A stretch of 64,000 nucleotides of DNA, from NCBI RefSeq assembly GCF_964355755.1, contig NC_092670.1, positions 3,497,001 to 3,561,000 on the forward strand, in the 5' to 3' direction. Below, piece by piece: positions 10,797-25,700 of the stretch. Numbering within the stretch: position 1 is the first letter of the stretch; every line of letters begins with the position of its first letter. Origin of the DNA: Antedon mediterranea (lineage: Eukaryota > Echinodermata > Crinoidea > Comatulida > Antedonidae). The translations under genes were made by a program, and so were the position numbers. The notes below the pieces were generated by a model. That model saw only the letters and a list, made by a program, of their open reading frames with translations. It ran no database searches and was not told where the DNA came from.

Positions 10797-13700
10797 ATGG
10801 CTCGAAGCATTAAATCACGTTATGCTTCAGATATGGCATTAGATCATTCGGCTAATTTGATGGACGGGCGAGGAGGAGGCCAGTCATCAGGCCTGGGATT
10901 GCGTTCCATGGCGCCGGGTTCGACAGCCAGTCTAGGCCGATCAGCGATACACCAATCTCACGTTATTCCAATCAACGATGGTAAATATAAATCGAATGAT
11001 AAAAAACATGGAAATGCTACTGACGGTTTTGAGAGAGGTTTTGAAAGAAGAACAGCAAGCCTTCCAAGAATTGTACATGATCGTGTTGTCATGAGCGTTG
11101 AAAATCTAACGGCTCGAACTCAATCCCAGCATTCTTTGGATCATTTAGAGCCGCTATCTGAAACTGTATCAGAAGCTCATTTAAATGACTATAATACGCC
11201 TAGGCCGGTGTTATCGTCAAAAATGATAAACGGGAAGTCATCGTACAAGAAAACAAGAAAGAAGCCGTCGCTTAAAAATTTTGGTGGCCTTGTTCAACGT
11301 ATGGTACGGCAAATGAAAACAATGGACGTTGACACAAACTCATGTTCCTCTAGCTCTAGCGAACATCTGGATAATGAACCGCAACCGCCAACTAATTTTA
11401 AAGAGAACAAGAAGAATACAAAAGTGACCAAGTTTCACTCCAATATTAATAGTGATACGCCACGATTTTTAGGTGGTAAAATGCCAGGACTTTCCGGGTT
11501 AAAAAATCACGGAAATACATGTTTTATAAACTCAATTATACAGTGTTTAAGTAACACAGACATGTTAGCGGAATATTTCGTTCTTGAACAATACAAACAA
11601 GATTTGAAACGGTTAAAGCGCAATCGAAACAGTAAGAAATTTGGTACCAAAGGCGAGTTAACCGAACAATTAGCGATTCTCTTAAAGGCGTTATGGTCTT
11701 GTCAGTACACGCCGCAGTTATCTATGGAATTCAAGAAAGTTGTGGCGCGGTACGGAGCGCAATATCGAGGAAGTGAGCAACACGATGCGCAAGAGTTTCT
11801 CATGTGGTTGTTGGATAAAGTTCATGAGGATTTAAACAGCGCCACCAAGAAGAAATACAAAACATACAAGGTACAGTATATTGTCTTACAGTACTTCTAT
11901 ACCTTAGTATTAATAATTAATCTTAATTCAATTCGATTATAGGCAATGTCTTAGGGGCCTGTTCGTAGGGGTTGAAAATACCAGCTTATTCCCGATTTCC
12001 GTTCGCGTGATCCAATTAACTTTTGCCTCAGGCTACAAAAAATTCGAGGTAAAATGTTCACCAAATTTGCAGGTTATTTCAGCGATAATCCAATTATACT
12101 CGGCCTTCGAGGATAATAAATCTCCGATAGAGGCAATGTGTCAAATTTTGACAAACGTTCGCTGCCTAGGCCCGTCATTTCTCCTACGAAGCTCTTCCAT
12201 ACACGCTTCGAGAGCGATCGTCAGCTGGTGCTGTCCTTGTTGGTGTAGACCGCTTAGTAGGCCTAGCTGGTCGGGGAGCCGCTGGTCGATGGTGTTTCCG
12301 TCGTGTAACATTGGGCTCAAATTCTTCGTCAATGAGTAAAATAATGGTCGTCAGGAGAAGGCATATTTCGGCAGGATTATCGGCGTTAAGAGGCATAAGG
12401 TTTGTCGCAAGGATAAGCAGTGTAAAAGGTAGCAAGTAATTGTTATTGTAAAGAAAGATCGCGAGTAAAAAATATACAACACGAAACTAGCGTGCGAAAA
12501 TGGGGTCGTAGGTTGTAAAGACAACTGACCTTAGAACGTACTGTAATTTCCGGTTTGTGATTCGTCGATTAAGCATTTAAGCGGTTAAATATTTCAAGTA
12601 CGAACAACGCTCAATTTATAACCCGAGGCATGGGTGAAATTAAGCGCTTATTTTAACCACCGTACGAACACGACCTTATAGTATACTGTATAAGTCAAAG
12701 ATGCTCTCCAGGTGGAATACCATCTTGAGATGATTAGTAGTAATATTAATCTTGTTTATTTTTAATTCATATATGTAATTTTACTTTGTATGAACCAGAG
12801 ATTCCGAAATAAAACATTAAATGAATGAATAATAGGCCCTTAGGTCTAGCGCGACTGTGATGTATTGTGTAATGACAAGTGGAAACGACACAACAGTGCT
12901 TAAAAAAGGTTTGATTTTACGCAGGAAGTTGAAAGTTCATTTTCTTAAGTTACGTACAGTAGTTTATGTTACATTGCGTCGCTAGTGGAAACCAAGCTTA
13001 AGATCAGAAAAAGTTGTTTGTACAGTAGGATTGAGAATCCTGCTGGGAGGTTTACCACACATTTGATAAATTAATATAATATAAATATAACTATAATCTT
13101 CTTTTTAAAAATTATTTATGACCTACTGTAGGATTTATCAGCATGCTCCACAGACCATATATTTTGTTCCTTGTAAACACAGTTATTTACAGTAAATCTA
13201 ATTGTAACCCTGGGTTTTTCTTGTTTTTTTGGGTGGGTTACTATTTGATAGGGAGTTACTATTAGAGTAGTGGGTTACTATTAGTATTACTAATCTTAAA
13301 TTAGGCACCTGAAAATAGTAACCCACCTCCAACTTTTCCGGTAAGCAACTCATAGCATAATAAAAAAACAGTAGGAATAAACAAGTTTGGTTGAACTCTA
13401 ACTTTATTTTATAAACTAAAAAACACTCAATCCTCCCCCACTCCCGAGATCAACATGCATTATCTCCTTTTCAAAATACAGCTGCATCATAAGTTTTTGT
13501 GACTCTAATACAGTAGTAACTCCCATGGGTTACTATTAGAGTAGTGGGTTATTATTATAGATTGACTTATAAGGTGGGTTACTATTAGAAGGGGGGTTAC
13601 TATTAGAGTGTGGGTTACTATTAGAGTAGTGGGTTATTATTATAGATTGACTTAAGGTGGGTTACTATTAGAGTAGTGGGTTAGTATTATAAATTGACTT

Positions 13701-16700
13701 ATAAGGTGGGTTACTATTAGAGTAGTGGGTTATTATTATAGATTGACTTATAAGGTGGGTTACTATTAGAAGGGGGGTTACTATTTTAGAGTGTGGGTTA
13801 CTATTAGAAGATTTGCGGTAAACTTTGTTTGGAATAACTCATAACAGATGACTTCACAGTTAATCAATTTGTTAAAAAAAAGATTACTGTACACATACAG
13901 TAACTACAGTTTTTAGAACCCCTCCTTTGGGAAAACCCTATGGGAAGCAAGGATTAATGGAACACTTTGGGAAAACCCTATGGGAAGCAAGGATTAAAGG
14001 AACACTTTGGGAAAACCCTATGTGAAGCAAGGATTAATGGAACACTTTGGGAAAACCCTATGGGAAGCAAGGATTAAAGGAACACTTTGGGAAAACCCTA
14101 TGTGAAGCAAGGATTAATGGAACACTTTGGGAAAACCCTATGGGAAGCAAGGATTAAAGGAACACTTTGGGAAAACCCTATGTGAAGCAAGGATTAATGG
14201 AACACTTTGGGAAAACCCTATGGGAAGCAAGGATTAATGGAACACTTTGGGAAAACCCTATGGGAAGCAAGGATTAAAGGAACACTTTGGGAAAACCCTA
14301 TGGGAAGCAAGGATTAAAGGAACACTTTAGGAAAACCCTATGTGAAGCAAGGATTAATGGAACACTTTGGGAAAACCCTATGGGAAGCAAGGATTAATGG
14401 AACACTTTGGGAAAACCCTATGGGAAGCAAGGATTAATGGAACACTTTGGGAAAACCCTATGGGAAGCAAGGATTAATGGAACACTTTGGGAAAACCCTA
14501 TGGGAAGCAAGGATTAATGGAACACTTTGGGAAAACCCTATGGGAAGCAAGGATTAAAGGAACACTTTGGGAAAACCCTATGTGAAGCAAGGATTAATGG
14601 AACACTTTGGGAAAACCCTATGGGAAGCAAGGATTAATGGAACACTTTGGGAAAACCCTATGGGAAGCAAGGATTAATGGAACACTTTGGGAAAACCCTA
14701 TGGGAAGCAAGGATTAAAGGAACACTTTGCGAAAACCCTATGTGAAGCAAGGATTAATGGAACACTTTGGGAAAACCCTATGTGAAGCAAGGATTAATGG
14801 AACACTTTGGGAAAACCCTATGGGAAGCAAGGATTAAAGGACACTTTGGGAAAACCCTATGGGAAGCAAGGATTAAAGGAACACTTTGGGAAAACCCTAT
14901 GGGAAGCAAGGATTAAAGGAACACTTTAGGAAAACCCTATGTGAAGCAAGGATTAATGGAACACTTTGGGAAAACCCTATGGGAAGCAAGGATTAATGGA
15001 ACACTTTGGGAAAACCCTATGGGAAGCAAGGATTAATGGAACACTTTGGGAAAACCCTATGGGAAGCAAGGATTAATGGAACACTTTGTTGATTACTATG
15101 TTGAACAATAAACTGGCGTTCTCTTTATGGAAATTACTCTTTCGCAAATAAATTCTTGCTAAAGATGCTAATGCAATTTATTGAACAGTGTTAGCCAGAA
15201 GGCTACAATTTACCTGTGTACAGAGTAAACACTTTACTGTATCTATAGTCCTATTATTCACACCTTGGTTTATGCTTAATCACATCCAACCCCTTTGTGT
15301 TAGGGACGTTTTACGGGAGCACTGATGTGTTTAATGGTCCAACCTCTTCACTGTTGTTTTTTTTGTTTTAAACAGATGCCATCAACAGTACAATATGTAC
15401 AGTAATTTCAATTTAAAAATAATGAACAGTAAATTGTGTTTGTGGAAAATGATACAAACCACAAGAGTACAAGAAAGAAGAAGCTAACAATAAACAAACC
15501 GAGGCCACACCTTCTAATGTGCTATTTTCAATACGTGTTTGATCCAAAAATGACCTGGGTAATAATGTGCAGCACATTGAGAGCTTGTTTGTATATGCTC
15601 TAAGAATGAACTAAATTATTATTTTACAATTAGGACACACTAAATAAATTATATTACAATTTATCAGAAATATTGGTGGCAGAAAAGTAACTAAATTAAT
15701 TACTGTCATCCTTGACAAATGCTAATATTGCAATTACAGTATTAGATATTTTTGTTGATAAATTTGCATGCAGTCTGATTCTTTAACAGTTTAAATTATA
15801 CTGTATGGTATGATTCTTGTTTAAACCAAACGATGATAACATTTTATTTCATTGTTTCAAAGTCCATCCAAGTTCTTCAACGGTAAATTACGAAACTGAG
15901 TGAAGTTTGTTTGTATAAAATGCGTGTTGATTGTAAAGACAGAACCGATTATACTTTAGGAATTGTTCAGCTATAAATACAGTATCGTTTTTGTACAAAT
16001 CAATGATAGATTCATTGTAAAGATAATTCCAAACAAAATATGGTGGCTTGTGATTATGGACGTCACGATAATTATTATCATATTCATAACAATTAACATA
16101 TGGAAAATATAAATTTTAAAAATCTAAAAAGTAGAACTATTGAATGTGCTTTGTGCACATATGCTTCCTTGTAATCCCAAGGTTCAGGGTTCAATCCTGA
16201 CCTAGTTCCTGACTTACTTAAATAATCATTTTAACTTTCTTAAGCTTTGTCTACACTATCATTCAAACTAGACAAAAAAAGTGTGATGTGCCCAATTATG
16301 GTAGTGATATAACTAAATATGGTATTGATGTGACATCATCATATCCATATATGGGCACATCACATTTTGTTGTCGCATAAAGTGTAGACAACGCTTAACA
16401 TATTCATTAAAAAGTTGTTTGTTCACAGTACTGGCACAGTAATAATTATTGTCTTTTTCTAGAATTCCAACAGTAAAACAGATGAGTATCTCGCTGCGGA
16501 GGCATTAGCCAATCACATTCGATGTAACCACAGCTTCGTTCACGACTTATTCCAAGCCCAATTCCGGTCATCGCTAACTTGCCCAAACTGCGGGGAGCAA
16601 AGCAACACTTTTGACCCATTTCTCTGTGTGTCTCTACCGTTACCACAGAGGACGACACGGCCAATCAACGTGGTAGTGGTGTACGTGGACGCTACGCCGA

Positions 16701-19700
16701 GGATCACACGATTTGCGATAACAATGAAGATCGAGTCCAAGATAAGCGATTTGAAAACTAGCATAGCAAAGACTTGCAATATTACAGAAACTAGAGTGAG
16801 TTTGGTTACTTTTCTTTTTTTCTGCTGATCCAACTTTGTCAATTTATTTTAAGCATGCTGCTGTGTGCTTTCAAAAATGTACAGTACTTAAGGCATATAA
16901 TGAGCATTTAGTCAGGCCTTATCTTGCACTCCTCAACACATTCAGATGTGCTGTTTGTATCTTGGTGTATGGTAAATGCCACACCTTTTTAGAGATTTTA
17001 ATTTAAGAGTGTGTCAGGTGAGTGATCTGACAATCCTTATGCATTGAAAGACCAGGCCTAATAGCCTCTTTTCATCTGGTGAAAAACCATTTTCATTACC
17101 AGAATCAGTATTTGAATTAAGTATCCTAGTACAGCAAGAATTTTGACAGATTTTATTTGTGATCTACAATACTGCAGTTACTGCAGTATTATAACCAGTA
17201 AATTCTGTTTAAATTGTGAATCTAGTATCATTCCTTCAGTGTTTTGATTATTTAGTTTGTAGACGAACAGTTAAACATGACTGCAGTATTAATCCTATGT
17301 ATTTAACATGAAAATGTCATTGATCGCTTCTTTTAAAGGAAAAATGGATTGGGGAATTATTTTTTAACATTATAGCCAACCCCTTTTCACAGGGCACCCC
17401 TTAAGTGTCCCCTTAATAGACAGACTGCTTTTTACAGGGCACCCCTTAAGTGTCCCCTTAATAGACAGACTGCTTTTCACAGGGCACCCCTTAAGTGTCC
17501 CCTTAATAGACAGACTGCTTTTTACAGGGCACCCCTTAAGTGTCCCCTTAATAGACAGACTGCTTTTCACAGGGCACCCCTTAAGTGTCCCCTTAATAGA
17601 CAGACTGCTTTTCACAGGGCACCCCTTAAGTGTCCCCTTAATAGACAGACTGCTTTTTACAGGGCACCCCTTAAGTGTCCCCTTAATAGACAGACTGCTT
17701 TTCACAGGGCACCCCTTAAGTGTCCCCTTAATAGACAGACTGCTTTTTACAGGGCACCCCTTAAGTGTCCCCTTAATAGACAGACTGCTTTTCACAGGGC
17801 ACCCCTTAAGTGTCCCCTTAATAGCCAACCCCTTTTCACAGGGCACCCCTTAAGTGTCCCCTTAATAGCCAACCCCTTTTCACAGGGCACCCCTTAAGTG
17901 TCCCCTTAATAGCCAACCCCTTTTCACAGGGCACCCCTTAAGTGTCCCCTTAATAGCCAACCCCTTTTCACAGGGCACCCCTTAAGTGTCCCCTTAATAG
18001 ACATTTTGCTTTTTACAGTATTGTGGTAACCAACTGTACATTAATAAAAAAATTATTAAATAAATAAAATTAATAAATTTAGCTTCTTAGTCTCAAATCT
18101 TTTTCAGATTTCATATTTTAGTTTTTACCTAGATCCATGTAGTTTAATATTATTCCATAGATTACATAAGATATTACAAGAGAGGATTGAAACTCCCAAT
18201 TATAGCAAGTGTATTATTAACTAAACTATTCTCTTGGTATACTAAGAACATGATGCTATTAATTAAGCTGCGCTCATAGCCGACAGCGTACTTAATTATA
18301 AATTTTAACCAAATAACTCGCTGATTTAGAATGCATTGTCTGGTTGCATAGAAATATTAATGGAATTAGTTTGACTGGTTTTCTCAGAGATCCTTAGTTG
18401 TTTCTGTTAATGGAAATTTAGCAAAGATGTAAGCAAGGTGTTTTAGTATAGTGTGTTTGAATAACCACTGGGGGATTGGTTGTTGCAGATGTGTGGCAGA
18501 CCGGTAAAGTCATCAGGTTTTTAATCAAAAGGTTGAAAGTTCAAGTCTTCGGCGTGCATTTAAGATGAAATAAGGGATCATGTAAAGCTATGTTGCAGTA
18601 GCTTTATTTTTCTGAATTTACTGCAGTAATCTGCAGGTGTTGCAGTATTCTGCTACTGTACTGTAGGTACAGTACAGGCAGCTATCAAGCACAATGATGA
18701 AAATAGTATTCTCGAAACATGTCACGTAAATTAAGAGTTTTCATTTCAAAATTGATTCTCACTGGATTTAAATAAACACTATTTGTTAAATTTTATTTTA
18801 TTTCTAATTATTGTTTAATTAAATATTTAAAATACTCATTTCCAGATGATCTTGACAGAAGTGTACTATGATGGTTTTCATCGGTCTTTTACTGGCAAGC
18901 AGCCGTTGAGTGACATCCATGACGGAGACAGTATCTACGCTATTGAGATCACGCATAACCCACAAGACGTGGCAAACACCACTAATGTTGTTCCTTTCGT
19001 TCACGTTCATTCCTTTAGACAAGCTCATGATGTCATCAAGTTTGTGTTTGTAAATCAACAGGGGACAGGTGTTAGTGGAAGAAGGTAAAATAAATACAAA
19101 TACTACAGAATAAAGACATTTTTATAAACTTTATCAACTTGAATTCTCTCCTCACTGATTGTCTTTACCTTTGTCTTTTATTATATTGACTCGTCTTAAA
19201 ATGACACCAAATTAAACTTTATACAATTTCAGTCATTTTCAGACAATGTGTAATTATCGCCAACTTGTATAGTATTCCAGGGCAATGCAATACAATAATG
19301 GGCAGCACACTCAACCTAAATTATTGTTAACAGTTTACACAAATTCTGTACATCTAATATATATAATCCAAATATGAAAGTTCAGATTGAAATGGAAAAA
19401 TGTAATTTCATATAATGAACCATTCCCAGAAAATCTTAATCCTTGATCAATTTTTTATTAAAAATAATATACAGTACTACAGTAAAAGTGTTAAATGCTT
19501 AAATTTTGTAATAACACAACAAGCTATTAACTATCCAAATTTGATTAAAGTACCTTTAGTCTTTCATCAGAAAGTGTAACGATCCATAATTCTTGCTTAA
19601 TTCAGATTCGGGTTACCAGTCTCGATTGAGGTTGACAGAGGTGTCACGTTTCAACAGCTACAAAAGGTCATATTGAAAGCGTTAGAATGTAATAACATAG

Positions 19701-22700
19701 ATGACGCCCTCAACTTGGTGAGTACAATGTCATAGTATGTATGCCCTCTCCACCATTTTTATAGTAGGCCTTCAACCATTTGAGTGAAAGTTTATAGTAC
19801 GCCATCAACCATTTGAGTGAAAGTTTATAGTATGCCATCAACCATTTGAGTGAAAGTTTATAGTACGCCATCAACCATTTGAGTGAAAGTTTATAGTACG
19901 CCATCAACCATTTGAGTGAAAGTTTATACATGTAGTACGCCATCAACCATTTGAGTGAAAGTTTATAGTACGCCATCAACCATTTGAGTGAAAGTTTATA
20001 GTACGCCATCAACCATTTGAGTACAGTTTTATAGTGCATCCTCAACCAGTTTAGTGAAGTTGTATACATTAGTACACCCTGAACCAGGAGAGTTAAGCTT
20101 GATTTCCACAAGGACGTAAGCGCAGTGATTTAACCAATCACAAGCGTTGGATTATTCAAACTCTTGCTTGTCAGTGGTCAACTCACTTGCGTAGCGCCTA
20201 CATTCTTACGTTGTGGGAACCAAGCTTAAGGTAGGTTGTGCACCTTAGTAGGTTTGTCACCTATTGTAACCTTCATAGGAGTGTCACCCTAATCACAAGC
20301 GTTGGATTATTCAAACTCTTGCTTGTCAGTGGTCAACTCACTTGCGTAGCGCCTACATTCTTACGTTGTGGGAACCAAGCTTAAGGTAGGTTATGCACCT
20401 TAGTAGGTTTGTCACCTATTGTAACCTTCATAGGAGTGTCACCCTATAATAATAATAATATTAAGTAAATTGTCACCTAATAGGTTCTCCTCCATTAAAT
20501 TAGACGATCTCCTTAATAGCGGAATCTCGTATTTGAAAGAGAATCCATATTGCTTTTAGAATATCAATACAACAATATGTGTAATTGCATACGTGATATA
20601 CTGTCAGTATAAATCTCCTAAGACCAATAGATGTAGTTGGATACGGATGTTGTTTTCAACTAATTGATACAATTCATCTCCTATCTGTATATCTCTGTGT
20701 TTTTCATAATTTGATCATCAATATACATTGCCGTTAGTTTTACTCCGGACAAATTATCAATTTGTTTAATTCTTTCTCTTCTTCAAAGATGATTATTGTA
20801 ATCTTCTACATATTAATTATTATTATAGGCACTATCATGAATTAAAGTGAAATTTACATATTTTGTTAATTAAATAAGAATATTCATGAGGCTAAACAGC
20901 AGCAACAATTCAGAATTAGTATAGAAAAGATATCACATTCAGAACATGGTGAAGAAATAATAAATGCCACAATTTTATAAGCAAAACAGTTTTTTTTTAT
21001 GATTTGGTTATCAGGATGTTTATGTAAAATCTTTTACATTCCCAACCACAAGCAAATATCTAAATCTTCCTAAGTACACTAGCGTCCCTTTCACACTCTA
21101 AATATGCCTACTGTTTGCGCATTTGTTTTTCTAAATTAATTCACCAAAAACCACCCGCCAATAGTGAAAAGAACAATACGTTCACACTGATAAACACAAA
21201 CACGTATTAATTGAACTTGACACAACTAGTGTACTGTAGGAACCTTGGTCTGGTTTATAATTGTTATGTTAGCTACATGGTGGCCCTACATACAAAGTAA
21301 ACGTTTTATGTACTATCATACACTTTCGGCTGGCATTCAAATAATCTATCGATACATAATCCTCTATTGTATACATTAACACCTTCAAGGTGTTTCCATT
21401 TTCCTGTATATCCTCTCTAGGGACTTGAACTAACACCTTTAGTGGTGTAATGGCCAATTACACCTAAACTAATCTACAGTGTATAGCTATTAGTTGTATT
21501 GTCGCCATTTTAACTTGACCTTTGGCCACTTATTGTATTAAAGTTTGCTTGAACCAGATAAGCTTCGCTTTATGCAAAATGAAATTTATAAAATGCAATG
21601 CACTGAATCTATAATTTAAACTTAGTCAATCCCTGTCACACTACAAGTATTTTTAAAACCAGAATATTCAAAATATGTTACTATTATGTTAAATATATGT
21701 CATATCAGATATTTCTGCATACCACAACTTACTACTATTACTAATTTATATTAATTCAAATTCTGACAAATAAAAAGCAGAGATATAAGGCATTGTAAGA
21801 CCAATAGTCATGTGAAAAACAGATTCTACAACCCAAAAAACACAAAACATTTATACCGGTAGATTCTACAACCCAAAAAAACACAAAAATATCAACAAAT
21901 CAATTATGATCTACAATTCAGTTTCACAGTTTTCCCCCAGAAATTAAAATATTCATCCCACTTATCCTGCGGATGCTAATTTATTTTCTGCAGTCAAAGC
22001 ATTGCAATGAGTTATATACCGTTGTATGAAAGGTAGGATGATTAGTCTAACGATTGGCACTGTGCCAAATTTGTCTCTCAACTAAATTCACAAATAGGTT
22101 CTTGCTGTGTTCATTTCAGTTCATAATGATGTTGTGTATTGGTTGATAAATTATTAATGATCAACCAATTAAGGCTGATTGTGTTACAACTTAACGTTGA
22201 TTGAAAAAAAAAAAAATTTGTTAGAGAGTATGTAGTAATAGGTGCATGTAGAAATAAGTATCATACTTTGAAAAATGAAAAAATAAAAACAATAATTATA
22301 TTATATATGTGTTACTGTTACTATTATGTAAAATAGTTACCATGATTATATGACACTGGTAGAATAATAAAATCTGGTATACTTGGAGACCTATACTCGT
22401 ATAAAAACTACCACAACCAGGCCTAGACCAATTTTGTGAGTAACAATAGTATAGGATTAGCATTGCATTGTCGGTATCTGATTTCCGAATATATTTTTTC
22501 ATGTTTTTGAATACTTTTTCAATATTTGTTGATTTTATTTTGTTTTCAGGGAACATTGTTCAGGTTGGCAATCATTAATGAATCTGGAAATAGATGTTAC
22601 ATAATGGCTGACGAGCTGAGACCATTACACAACTCAATGGTTAATAAGTAAGTATAGGTCTGGTGTGTGAAGTATGTGGAGAAGACTGTGGCTAGGCCTG

Positions 22701-25700
22701 ACAAGTACTGTACTGTACCGTTGTAAACTTGTATATGTGGAGAGGACTGTGTCTAGGCCTGACAAGTACTGTACTGTACCGGTATGAACTTGTAGTAGGC
22801 CTGACAAGTACTGTACTGTACCGGTATGAACTTGTAGTATGTGGAGAGGACTGTGGCTAGGCCTGACAAGTACTGTACTGTACCGATATGAACTTGTAGT
22901 ATGTGGAGAGGACTGTGTCTAGGCCTGACAAGTACTGTACTGTACCGGTATGAACTTGTAATACTGTATGTGGAGAGGACTGTGTCTTGGCCTGACAATA
23001 TATTGACAAACTCGAACCATATACTCATATTATTAATTTGTTGGGAAATAAGTGATTGCTAACCCTGTAGTTGACTGTGGCTTAGGCCTGAAAGTTCTAT
23101 ACTGCATATATGGAGAATTAAGTTCAACTAAATCTCAATTGTTGGTCAGTCGGTTTCTCATATATGTTATTATATAGTTGTTGACACTTATATTTTGTAG
23201 GATGTTGCAGTTATCAGAGTCGCAAGGAGAACCGTGTCATGTGAAAGCTGTCATTGAATGGGACCGTGACTTACGAACCAGGCAAGTTCCATTTTAAATG
23301 TTTGCTTTCTCACCTCTTCTGCTTTGGCATTTAACCGGGGCTTTAGCTAGATAGAAGCAATGTCTCATGAGGATCCCAAAATACAAAAATTGATAAGAAT
23401 TATGTTAATTTTTCTTTAGATTCTCTCAATGGGTGTTGTCCATCTACATTGAAGAAGATGAAAGTGTGAAGGCAGAGAGACTTGCTCACCAGAAGCCAAT
23501 TGGAGCTAATCTATTTGACTGTTTTGATCTGTATACCAAGGAGGAGATGGTAAGTGTGTACTAATAAACAATTAGAGTACCCTTTGGCTCGGCTAAACAG
23601 TTTGGCTGTCTGGAAATTCTGATATTCTGAATTTGTTTTTAATGGTAAAATACAACGGACCTTTTCGACCTCAAGAAAATTCTGGTTTTGGAAACGTTCC
23701 AGTTTTCAGTCTGGTATGGGAGAGTTGACTATAGTGCGTTCGAAAATTCCATATGCCTCTTCTATAACATGAGGCCTGAAAAATTCTTTCAATTTGTTGA
23801 ACTTATGATTACTGCTTTGTGTAACATTGTACAGTAGGTGATCGTATGCCTATAAATTCTATCTTATTCTTAACTTTATGAGTTAAAATATCGTACCTTT
23901 TAAACAGTTTGATATTCAACTCTCATTTATATTAAACTGATTAATATATTAGTAGTGAGAATGCTTTAGCTGTTTAAATGATTTTTTTTTCTATATTATA
24001 CCTAGCTTGGAGAAGATGACGATGCCTGGCACTGTTCCCATTGCAAGAAACTCCAACAAGGAACAAAGAAGAAACTAGGACTATGGTCCTTGCCAGATGT
24101 CTTAATCCTTCACCTTAAAAGATTCCAACAGGTTTGTGTTGTACAAGGTGTTTACAGTATTCTTGAATAGCCGCTCAATAACTCCAGTGCCTCCATACAT
24201 GCAAATCGTCATCAATTAAATATACACAGTATAAGTATTTAAATATCAAGTTTCAATAAACATTTTTTTAAGATGGTCACAATATATAACAAACAATATT
24301 ACAATAAACAATAATAAACAATTAATATAAGACCATCTCAGGGATCAAAATTAGAAGTACAAACTTGTCTCACATTGACCCCTAAAATAATAATAATAAT
24401 AATTAAAACAAAATAAGAACGGTACGGTAACGGTATATATTTTTTTTATTTATATTGGGTGACCTCTTCAGTCCAAGACTAGTCTCTCAGTGGGCCCAGA
24501 TATGATCAGTGGCTGTATGTGTACTAGTACACCGGGGTGACCCTCTACATGTTTCGAAAGATCTACTAGGTTCTTTAAAAGTGCACATAAGCTAAATGTG
24601 TACACTGAACCTACGGTTTATAGTCCTTATCCGAGAAGACTCGTTCTACCACCAGAACCATGGAGCGAGTGAGCCTCGAACCCTTGCTGATGTTATGGCT
24701 ACATAATTACAGTTCCACTGTCTTAACCGCTCAGCTACTCACTTGCTCAAAATATAAAAAAAAAAGATAAAAGATTGTGATGAGAATAGTGGTTTTTTTA
24801 AACACATTTTCCAATAGTTTAATCTATTGTCTGATCACCATCAGATTCATGTCTTTATCAGTAGATTCTATGAATAATGAAAAGTAGGTTTGTTCAGGAA
24901 ATACTCTCACACAACAATAGCAACAGCATTGTTGTTTTCTTATCTTATTTATTTTGTGACAATATACCGACATTTTACAATGTTTACTCCAATTCAAAAG
25001 TCTATTTACAATGTTCAGGCCCGTAGCCAGAATGCATCAGAGGGGGGGTTTTCTTGACACCAAGTATTTTGCGAGCGCAGCGAGCAACTGTAGGCTGGGG
25101 GCCAGGGGGCCGGCAAGGGCCCCTGGTCGGGGTCCAGGGGGGCGAAGGCCCCTGGAAGCTTTGGCTCTCAGAGCAATTTCGGTTGTTTTAATAAGCTTAC
25201 AGAGACATTTTTTACCTACTAAAATCTGAGTTATGCAGAGAAATTATATAGTACAGTATTATGGAAGTTAGTAGTACTGATCATGAAATACAGCTTTATT
25301 GTTGCAAAAAAGTATATTATATTAGGCCCTTGAATAATTTCTTATCCTATAAACATAAAAAACAAATAGTACCGTATATTTCGGTGTACAAGTCGCACCT
25401 GTTGTGTATAAGACGCACCCATAACGGAGACTGAAATATTAGTATTTTTTATGTAGTCGATGCATAAGACGCACTTATTTCTAGGCCGAAATTTAAACAT
25501 TTTACAATCAAAACAATGGTATTTTAATAATAAAACAACGATATTTGAGACATATTTATTAGAATCAAATGATATAATTTTGTTTGATTGCCTTTATTAC
25601 ATCGTAATCAGTCTCTACTTCAACTGAACTTTCAATGAAAAGGGAAATCCCCATAAATTATTGTTTCAGTTACGATGCACTGTGTGGGTAGGGCTAGCCT

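Noticed and set aside
16140..16235. GGGTTCAATCCTGACC as a tRNA B box
   Set aside because: No A box at the right distance; a chance or heavily decayed match.
17370..17846. Minus-strand 158-codon frame of 15-residue repeats
   Set aside because: It exists only because the 45-bp unit is a multiple of three without a stop; it lies antisense in a USP intron with no flanking splice sites.
19710..20111. Minus-strand 133-codon repetitive frame
   Set aside because: By-product of the 33-bp minisatellite in USP intron 4.
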